Shown here in pieces: positions 1-5,268 of a stretch of DNA of 5,268 nucleotides. Position numbers and translations under genes: made by a program. Source of the stretch: B21-G16 sp003644825 [NCBI: Candidatus Zhuqueibacterota bacterium] (lineage in GTDB: Bacteria > SM23-31 > B21-G16); assembly GCA_003644825.1 (NCBI GenBank), contig QNDJ01000155.1:1-5268 (forward strand), in the 5' to 3' direction. How positions within the stretch are numbered: the first letter of the stretch is position 1; each line of letters begins with the position of its first letter. The notes below the pieces were generated by a model. The model worked only from the letters and a program-made list of their open reading frames with translations. It was not told the DNA's origin and ran no database searches.

Positions 1-114
1 GTATATATTTATCTTGTGATTATTCGCAATCTTGAAATCACTGATGAAGCTGTCAAAAGAACTATATATAAAATGCTAAATAAAGAATTCGACGACAAAA
101 ATAGTAAGAATTGA
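1..114 (+). CDS. 3' end of an unidentified upstream gene (partial)
   Basis: Frame 1 is open from the window edge to a TGA at 112-114 and encodes the last 37 residues of a protein whose start lies outside the window. The other two plus frames close within about 35 bases. The tail is strongly charged (it includes EITDEAVKRTIYKML and ends FDDKNSKN) and looks like an amphipathic helix followed by a hydrophilic terminus, as in a soluble bacterial protein. No family is recognisable. The TGA is followed directly and in frame by TAA (115-117) and TGA (118-120), which supports a true gene end. In A+T-rich DNA, 37 open codons could arise by chance, so this call is moderate. The gene lies on the same strand as the peptidase gene, about 120 bases ahead of it, so co-transcription is possible. 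Confidence 0.5.
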   Translation, partial: VYIYLVIIRNLEITDEAVKRTIYKMLNKEFDDKNSKN

Positions 115-144
115 TAATGATTAATAACCTGCAACCTATTCAAT

Positions 145-173
145 TTTCTGGACATAATGTTTTATGTTATAAA
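145..173 (+). promoter_or_regulatory. Possible extended -10 promoter for the peptidase gene
   Basis: TGT followed by TATAAA at 165-173 matches an extended -10 element (TGn plus a TATAAT-like hexamer, 5 of 6). The hexamer 17 bases upstream (145-150, TTTCTG) is a poor -35, which extended -10 promoters can tolerate. The best -35-like word, TGGACA at 149-154, is only 13 bases from the -10 and so badly spaced. Transcription would start near 180, leaving a leader of about 50 bases before the ATG at 234. In DNA this A+T-rich such boxes occur by chance, so the call is weak. Confidence 0.25.
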
Positions 174-223
174 AATTTCTTTTTTTTATCCATTATTTTG
201 TTTAAAAGTAGTTTTTAAATCAT

Positions 224-230
224 AGGAGGA
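224..230 (+). promoter_or_regulatory. Shine-Dalgarno site of the M28-M49 peptidase gene
   Basis: AGGAGGA sits just before the ATG at 234, with four bases between the AGGAGG core and the start codon. The spacing is a little tight, but the complementarity to the 16S rRNA 3' end is near full. The site fixes the start codon, because the signal peptide begins immediately there (Met then three Lys). Confidence 0.88.
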
Positions 231-233
231 AAA

Positions 234-3200
234 ATGAAGAAAAAAGTTATTCCATTGATTGTTACTCTTATTTTTCTTCTGACTTCAGGTTTATTTTCTC
301 AGGTAGACCTATCAGTTCAAAAGGCTGTTGAATCAATTACAATTGATGATATTAAAGCAGAGCTTTCATTTTTAGCCTCGGACTATCTTGAAGGTCGGGA
401 AACTGCATCAAGGGGTCTGGAAATAGCAGCAGAATACATTTCCAGCCTTTACAGGATATGGGGGCTGAAACCAGCAGGTGACAAATCTTACCAGCGGATT
501 GGTAGAAAAAGAGTTGCCAGGGATACCTACTATCAGTTCGTTGATATGATTGAATATACTCCAGGTGATGTCAATTATATAAAGGTGTTTGTAAAAGATA
601 GAGATTCAGGAGCAGAGATTGTTCATAAATTTGATATAAATACAGATTTTTCTGTCTATTTCTCTGAGAACAGTCAGGTAAAAGCACCTGTTGTTTTTGC
701 TGGTTATGGATTGAAAAAGCCGGGACTTGATTTTAACGAATATGAAGGTGTCAATGTAAGGGGGAAAATAATTGTTGTATTTTCGGGTATTCCAGGAGGG
801 TCTGATACATCATCGGTTGTGTTTAAAAAATTCAAAAATATTTACAAAAGTTATACAACGTACCAGCAGATTAGAGAAACTTATAAAGAGGAAGGTGTAC
901 TTGCTGTTTTAAGAATGAATCCTCCTCTCAATAAGTTTCCTTCCCCGGCGAGAAACTGGGCAAAGAATGTAATTTTTTACAAACCAGATTGGTATGAAGG
1001 AGACAAACCACTTCCGCCGAGTAGAAGATTCAAACTTGTTGATGCTCCTTATGAAAGTGATGTGCCAATTTTTACTATCAGTGATAGACTTGCAGAGGTT
1101 CTCTTTAAATATTCTGGCTACTGTCCGGTCAAGGCTCAGAAAAAAATAGATTCTGAAGGTGTTCCTGCATCAATAGAACTTGATAATGTGAGAGTTGAGT
1201 TTAAAACTTCTGTTAAAACAAAAATTATGAGAACATATAATGTGGTGGGTTATATAGAGGGAAGTGACCCTGTTCTGAAAAATGAACTGGTAGTAATTGG
1301 TGCTCATTATGACCATCTTGGCAAAAGAGGCGGGTATATATGGAACGGTGCTGATGATAATGCATCTGGAACTGTCGGCGTTATGGAAATTGCTAAGGCA
1401 TTTTCCCTTATGGACAGGAAACCTAAAAGGTCTGTGCTTTTTGCCTGCTGGACAGGAGAAGAAAAAGGATTATTAGGCTCTAAATTTTTTACTGAACATC
1501 CATTTTTTCCTATCAGGAATATAGTTCTGAACCTTAATATGGATATGATTGGCAGAAATAGTATGGATAAAGAGGAAAATAAAAACAGGGTTTTTTGTAC
1601 AGTTTCAAAACAGGCACCAGAACTGAAAGAGATGGTTCAAAGAAATAATAAAGGTATCGGGCTTGATGTGAGAGTTCGTGAGGCAAATATTACAAGAGGT
1701 GGAAGTGATCATGTTCCTTTTGCTTTGAAGAAGGTCCCGGTAATCTATTTTGCCTGTGGTGGTCATAAAGATTATCACAAGCCATCAGATACAGTTGATA
1801 AAATAAACTTTGAAAAGATGCAGAAGATAGTTCGTCTTGCTTTTCTTAATGCCTGGGAAATTGCAAATAGAGAATCAAGGTTAAAATGGGACGAAAGCAA
1901 AGTTAAAAAACCTGAAAAAGAAGTTAAGGTGAAAACTAAATTACCACCTCCATCAAGGGAACCATTACAGAGGGTTGGAGATGCAAGAGCTGACCAGTTA
2001 TATGCTCGTGGATTTGAAAAACTCCCGTTAAAGCAAAAAATGCTTGCATTTTACCTGTATCTTGCAGGATTACCGGGAAGAGATATTTTTACCGACCAGA
2101 ATCACAAATACGCCCTGAAAATAAGAGATATACTTGAAGGAATATATACACATCCTGATGGGATTGACCCTGATGTATACGAAAAGATAAAAATATACAC
2201 ACATAGATTCTGGTTGAACTGCTGTCAATACAGGTTAGGGCAGAAAGATAAGTTTGTTCCGGACTGTACTTATGAAGAATTTTTAAGAGCCGCAAAAATA
2301 GCTCAGAAAAACGGTGCTAATTTCAAACTGAATGGTCAGACCCTCGAAGAAAGATTAAATATTCTTAAACCCTATATCTTTGATAAAAACTTCGAACCCT
2401 CAGTATGCTCGAAAAATCCTCCATCGGGTGAAGATATTTTAATTTACAGTGCAAACAACTTTTATGAAGGTGTTACCCTGGAAGAAGTGAACAGATGGGC
2501 TAAAGCCGGGCTGGAAAAACATCCCCTGAATTCTAAAGTTATAAAGGAAAATGGAAAAATAGTTGAAAAGGTATATCGGGCTGGTGACCCGGAAAAAGGT
2601 ATCCCACCTGGTATGTATGCTAAAGAACTGAATATATCTATAAAATACTTAAGTAAAGCTCTTAAATTTGCAGAACCCGAACAAAAAGAAGTTATAAAAG
2701 CATTAATCAAATATTTCAAAACAGGAGACCCGAAGGATTTTGATGATTATAATATAAAGTGGGTTCAAAATGACCCGATTGTGGATTTTATTCTTGGATT
2801 TATTGAAGTATATATGGACGCAAGAGGGCAGAAAGGTTCGTTTGAAAGCCTTGTATACTTTAAAGATCAGGACGCAGCAAAATTTTTCCAGAAGATAGCA
2901 GAACTTGCGCCATACTTTGAGAAAAAAGCACCCTGGCTTGATAAATACAAAAAAACAGAATTTAAAAACCCACCCATTTCAAATAATATTCTCGTTATTC
3001 ATGGAGCAGGAGATGCAGGGCCCGGAACACCAGCAGGTATAAATTTACCAAATGCTCAATGGATTAGAGAAAAATATGGCTCTAAAAATGTTATGCTGGC
3101 AAATGTTATGGGTGGAAGTTATAAAGCTATTCCCGTTAAACCCCTTAAAGAACCCACAGATTATATGAAAGAGTTCTATCATCCGGAACACATTGAATTT

Positions 3201-3959
3201 CTGAAAACCCTCGATGGAAATGTTGGATACACTGTTGTTACATTGCACGAGATTATAGGACACGGTTCTGGAAAAGTAAGTGAAAAACTGACAGGAGACC
3301 CTGCTGATTACCTCGGCGAATATTATTCTACCCTTGAAGAAGCAAGAGCAAACCTTATGGCTTACTGGAACTTATATGACCCTGTGCTTAAAGAATTGGG
3401 TGCAGTTTACAGCGATAAAGCCGCTGATGCTGTCTACTGGGCAATTGCCAGAAATACACTTCTCACATATACAAGGTATCGTGGAGTTGATACTATTGAA
3501 GAAGACCATCAAAGAGCATCATTCCTTGTTCAAAACTACCTCTGGAAAAAGTGTGGGGCAATTACAGTAGAAAGAATCAATGGTAAACTCTATGCAAAAC
3601 CTGTATCTATAGAAAAAATGAGAGAGGGTATTGGTGAACTACTGGCTGAAATTATGAGAATTAAAGCAGAAGGTGATTACGAAGCAGCAAAAAGTTTAGT
3701 TCAAACTTACGGAATATATCTTGATAAAGAGCTTCATAAAGAAATGCTGGCAAGATACGATGATTATAGAAAGAAACAGGCAGAAAAAAAGAAAGAAAAA
3801 GCTCCCAAAAACCCGATTAAACATTTCGGTATCTCTATGCCTGTTTTAAGACCTGTATATAATAGCAAAGGCGAAATAATCGATATCAAAATTGAATACT
3901 GGAAAGATTTTGCAAGAGAACAATTATACTATTCGAGCTATTTATGGAATATATATTGA
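234..3959 (+). CDS. Exported two-enzyme peptidase: M28 aminopeptidase fused to M49 dipeptidyl peptidase III
   Basis: Residues 1-22 form a Sec signal peptide (MKKK, hydrophobic core, likely cleavage after LFS) with no lipobox Cys, so the protein should be periplasmic or secreted. Residues about 35-552 are an M28 zinc aminopeptidase with a PA-like insert (about 150-330, AGYGL at 156-160). The expected two-zinc ligands are all present: H358 (GAHYDHLG), D375 (ADDNASG), E410 beside catalytic E409 (TGEEKG), D437 (NMDMIG) and H515 (DYHKPSDT). A Lys/Glu/Pro-rich linker covers about 553-580. Residues about 585-1241 are an M49 domain of normal bacterial length: GRDI 615-618, GFIEVY 855-860, GINLPN 935-940, HEIIGH 1005-1010 (ligands H1005, H1010; catalytic E1006), EEARAN 1035-1040 (ligand E1036) and H1092. 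By family knowledge, M28 enzymes of this type release single N-terminal residues and M49 enzymes release N-terminal dipeptides from short peptides. Joint digestion of peptides outside the cytoplasm is inferred. The frame is continuous across the junction, with no sign of decay. Family assignments are firm; substrate specificity is unknown. Confidence 0.95.
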   Translation: MKKKVIPLIVTLIFLLTSGLFSQVDLSVQKAVESITIDDIKAELSFLASDYLEGRETASRGLEIAAEYISSLYRIWGLKPAGDKSYQRIGRKRVARDTYYQFVDMIEYTPGDVNYIKVFVKDRDSGAEIVHKFDINTDFSVYFSENSQVKAPVVFAGYGLKKPGLDFNEYEGVNVRGKIIVVFSGIPGGSDTSSVVFKKFKNIYKSYTTYQQIRETYKEEGVLAVLRMNPPLNKFPSPARNWAKNVIFYKPDWYEGDKPLPPSRRFKLVDAPYESDVPIFTISDRLAEVLFKYSGYCPVKAQKKIDSEGVPASIELDNVRVEFKTSVKTKIMRTYNVVGYIEGSDPVLKNELVVIGAHYDHLGKRGGYIWNGADDNASGTVGVMEIAKAFSLMDRKPKRSVLFACWTGEEKGLLGSKFFTEHPFFPIRNIVLNLNMDMIGRNSMDKEENKNRVFCTVSKQAPELKEMVQRNNKGIGLDVRVREANITRGGSDHVPFALKKVPVIYFACGGHKDYHKPSDTVDKINFEKMQKIVRLAFLNAWEIANRESRLKWDESKVKKPEKEVKVKTKLPPPSREPLQRVGDARADQLYARGFEKLPLKQKMLAFYLYLAGLPGRDIFTDQNHKYALKIRDILEGIYTHPDGIDPDVYEKIKIYTHRFWLNCCQYRLGQKDKFVPDCTYEEFLRAAKIAQKNGANFKLNGQTLEERLNILKPYIFDKNFEPSVCSKNPPSGEDILIYSANNFYEGVTLEEVNRWAKAGLEKHPLNSKVIKENGKIVEKVYRAGDPEKGIPPGMYAKELNISIKYLSKALKFAEPEQKEVIKALIKYFKTGDPKDFDDYNIKWVQNDPIVDFILGFIEVYMDARGQKGSFESLVYFKDQDAAKFFQKIAELAPYFEKKAPWLDKYKKTEFKNPPISNNILVIHGAGDAGPGTPAGINLPNAQWIREKYGSKNVMLANVMGGSYKAIPVKPLKEPTDYMKEFYHPEHIEFLKTLDGNVGYTVVTLHEIIGHGSGKVSEKLTGDPADYLGEYYSTLEEARANLMAYWNLYDPVLKELGAVYSDKAADAVYWAIARNTLLTYTRYRGVDTIEEDHQRASFLVQNYLWKKCGAITVERINGKLYAKPVSIEKMREGIGELLAEIMRIKAEGDYEAAKSLVQTYGIYLDKELHKEMLARYDDYRKKQAEKKKEKAPKNPIKHFGISMPVLRPVYNSKGEIIDIKIEYWKDFAREQLYYSSYLWNIY

Positions 3960-4051
3960 TAACTTTTGCCATAGGGGTCTAATATTTGATAAGATATAAC
4001 TCTTTTACAGGATTTATTTATTTCAGGTTCATTCATTAAAAATAATCTGTA

Positions 4052-4057
4052 GAGGTG
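4052..4057 (+). promoter_or_regulatory. Shine-Dalgarno site of the DHH phosphoesterase gene
   Basis: GAGGTG ends two bases before the ATG at 4060, and its GAGG part is four bases from it, the same register as the SD of the upstream peptidase gene. It supports ATG 4060 as the start. The 100-base gap from the peptidase stop (3960-4059) shows no GC-rich hairpin with a T-run, so read-through from the peptidase gene is possible. A weak promoter-like pair in the gap (TTGCCA at 3966, GATAAG at 3988) is not convincing. Confidence 0.75.
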
Positions 4058-4059
4058 CT

Positions 4060-5097
4060 ATGGATTTTGATAAGGGGTTTCAAAGGAAAATAGAAATATT
4101 AAAGGAGATAACCTCTAATAGAAAAAAACTTTTGATAGTTCTTCATGATAACCCTGACCCGGATGCTGTAGCGAGTGGATTTGCTCTTGGATATATAGTT
4201 AAAAAGATATTCGGGATAAATTTCAGGATAGTTTACGGTGGCATTATCGGGAGAGCTGAAAACATCGAAATGGTTAATGAATTAAAAATCCCTTTATTCA
4301 AAGCCGGGGAGACTCATTTCCACAGATATTCCAACATTGCAATGGTAGATACTCAACCACATACAGGAAATAATTCTCTGCCTGATGATATTGTTCCGGA
4401 TATAGTTATTGACCATCATCCTTTAAAAGGAAGGCAAAATTATAAACTCCAGATAATAGATACGACTGTAGGTGCAAATTCTACAATTCTTGTGGAATTT
4501 TTAAATTTCCTTAAAATTAAAATACCAAAAAATATAGCAACCGCTCTTGCCTATGGTATAAGTTCTGAAACACAGAACCTGGGAAGAGAAGCTTATAGAA
4601 GAGATATAAACGCATATCTTACTGTATATCCTGAATCGAGTTTAAAGAAACTCTCTAAAATAATCTTTCCAAAACTGCGTCCAGACTACTACATATTTCT
4701 GAATAAAGCTCTGAGTAAAGGATTCTATCATCAAAATATAGTAGGAAGTCATTTAGGGGAAGTCCCTTATCCTGAATTAATACCTGAAATAGCAGACTTG
4801 CTTGTGAGAAGAAAAGGAATTACGATTTCATTCTGTACAGGAATATTTAAAAACAGTATGTTTATATCAATCAGAACAACAAATCCACGAAGAAAAATAT
4901 TCAAATTGATAAAAAAAATAGTGGGTAAAATCGGGACTGCTGGCGGTCATAATATGATAGGTGGCGGAAAAATATTGCTTGAAGACTCACCTTATAATAA
5001 CATTATTGACCTGGAATACTACATTAATAGAAGACTTTTAAAATATCTGGATATAAAAGGAAAAATCAACTGGAACCCCCTGATACCTGTTAAATAA
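4060..5097 (+). CDS. DHH/DHHA1 family phosphoesterase (NrnA/RecJ-like)
   Basis: This 345-residue protein has no signal peptide or membrane segment and should be cytosolic. The DHH domain carries motif I as H29-D-N-P-D33-P-D35-A, motif II as D97 (MVDTQP) and motif III as D118-H119-H120 (VIDHHP). These are the residues that bind two Mn2+ ions in this superfamily. The fourth metal-site motif, usually GIxTDT, reads GISSET here, with E170 in place of Asp. The C-terminal DHHA1 substrate-binding domain includes SIRTTNP and ends in a GTAGGHNMIGGG segment (292-303), a variant of the usual GGGHxxAAG. Length and domain order fit the 310-350 residue NrnA-like proteins, which degrade 2-5 nucleotide RNAs and in some cases dephosphorylate pAp or cleave cyclic dinucleotides. 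Which of these it does cannot be told from sequence, so no gene symbol is given. It follows the peptidase gene by 100 bases on the same strand, with no evident functional link. Confidence 0.93.
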   Translation: MDFDKGFQRKIEILKEITSNRKKLLIVLHDNPDPDAVASGFALGYIVKKIFGINFRIVYGGIIGRAENIEMVNELKIPLFKAGETHFHRYSNIAMVDTQPHTGNNSLPDDIVPDIVIDHHPLKGRQNYKLQIIDTTVGANSTILVEFLNFLKIKIPKNIATALAYGISSETQNLGREAYRRDINAYLTVYPESSLKKLSKIIFPKLRPDYYIFLNKALSKGFYHQNIVGSHLGEVPYPELIPEIADLLVRRKGITISFCTGIFKNSMFISIRTTNPRRKIFKLIKKIVGKIGTAGGHNMIGGGKILLEDSPYNNIIDLEYYINRRLLKYLDIKGKINWNPLIPVK

Positions 5098-5161
5098 AAA
5101 AATCCCACTCCCTCTAAACTTTATTACACCCGAATAAAAACCTTTTAAAATGGGAGTGGGA
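5095..5161 (-). terminator. Inverted repeat, probable intrinsic terminator acting on minus-strand transcripts
   Basis: TCCCACTCCC at 5103-5112 is perfectly complementary to GGGAGTGGGA at 5152-5161, giving a 10-bp stem with seven G-C pairs. The 39-base loop contains a smaller nested pair (TTTATT 5120-5125 with AATAAA 5133-5138) that could shorten it. Read on the minus strand, the stem is followed at once by seven T (complement of the A-run 5096-5102), then A and TTT, as in an intrinsic terminator. Read on the plus strand, the stem is followed by AAACTTAACC with no T-run, so it is a poor terminator for the DHH gene, though it could still form a 3' end stem that protects that mRNA. The A-run overlaps the DHH stop codon. 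Confidence 0.65.
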
Positions 5162-5185
5162 AACTTAACCTTTTAACATAAAATT

Positions 5186-5266
5186 TCAAAATCTATCTAT
5201 AAAGTCCTCACTCATTTTTATATTACAAATATTATGCCAGAAAATGTTTAATATTTTTAGCTTTAA
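5186..5266 (-). CDS. Possible C-terminal tail of a convergent gene (partial)
   Basis: On the minus strand, one frame is open from the window edge to a TGA at 5188-5186, giving 26 residues ending MSEDFIDRF. The other two minus frames close within about 40 bases. The stop lies 24 bases before the minus-strand terminator stem, where a gene end would be expected. The frame is short, the DNA is very A+T-rich and the composition of the first residues is unremarkable, so chance is a real alternative. No family can be recognised. Confidence 0.33.
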   Translation of the reverse strand, partial: LKLKILNIFWHNICNIKMSEDFIDRF

Positions 5267-5268
5267 AA

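Noticed and set aside
151-187. Small hairpin GACATAA/TTATGTT followed by a T-rich stretch, as a terminator for the upstream gene
   Set aside because: The stem is nearly all A-T with one G-T pair, and the long T-run begins about ten bases after it, so it would be too weak. The same bases also overlap the possible -10 box.
1701-1721. H493 of the GGSDHVPF motif as the last M28 zinc ligand
   Set aside because: In M28 enzymes the final histidine ligand follows this motif and sits just before a D/E-T pair. H515 in DYHKPSDT fits that, so H493 was not counted as a ligand.
2089-2295. Minus-strand open frame of 68 codons inside the peptidase gene
   Set aside because: It lies wholly opposite conserved M49 coding sequence, has no recognisable motif and looks like a chance antisense frame.
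2462-2719. Minus-strand open frame of 85 codons inside the peptidase gene
   Set aside because: It is antisense to conserved M49 sequence, with low-complexity Ser/Phe-rich composition and no family resemblance.
3045-3263. Minus-strand open frame of 72 codons over the GINLPN to HEIIGH region
   Set aside because: The plus strand here encodes strongly conserved active-site motifs, and the antisense product matches nothing.
3334-3570. Plus-strand open frame of 78 codons in another frame of the peptidase gene
   Set aside because: It overlaps the zinc motif EEARAN in the true frame, has no SD of its own and gives no recognisable protein.
3966-3993. TTGCCA with GATAAG 16 bases downstream as a promoter for the DHH gene
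   Set aside because: The -10 matches only 4 of 6 positions in very A+T-rich DNA, and there is no independent support.

Overview
The window is A+T-rich bacterial DNA (about two-thirds A+T by eye). It holds two complete genes on the plus strand, the tail of a third gene upstream, and a strong inverted repeat near the right end. A purine-rich Shine-Dalgarno sequence precedes each complete gene (AGGAGGA at 224-230, GAGGTG at 4052-4057). That fits a bacterium that relies on SD-led initiation and argues mildly against typical Bacteroidetes, although the exported metallopeptidases resemble those of peptide-degrading Gram-negative lineages. No phylum can be assigned from the sequence alone.

Layout: 1-114 is the 3' end of an unidentified gene closed by three in-frame stops. 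121-233 is an A+T-rich leader with a possible extended -10 box. 234-3959 encodes a 1241-residue exported protein. Its N-terminal half is a complete M28 zinc aminopeptidase with a PA-like insert, and its C-terminal half is a complete M49 (dipeptidyl peptidase III) enzyme. The known metal ligands and catalytic glutamates of both are present. 3960-4059 is a short spacer. 4060-5097 encodes a 345-residue cytosolic DHH/DHHA1 phosphoesterase of the NrnA/RecJ-like superfamily. 5103-5161 is a 10-bp perfect inverted repeat whose T-run lies on the minus-strand exit side, so it looks like a terminator for a convergent gene. A short open minus-strand frame at 5186-5266 may be the tail of that gene.

The most notable item is the M28-M49 fusion. 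Two unrelated zinc exopeptidases that both attack peptide N-termini (one releasing single residues, the other dipeptides) are joined by a Lys/Glu/Pro-rich linker behind one signal peptide. The inferred role is stepwise degradation of peptides outside the cytoplasm. The DHH protein probably trims very short RNA or a nucleotide in the cytoplasm. Nothing in the sequence links it to peptide degradation beyond sharing strand and proximity.
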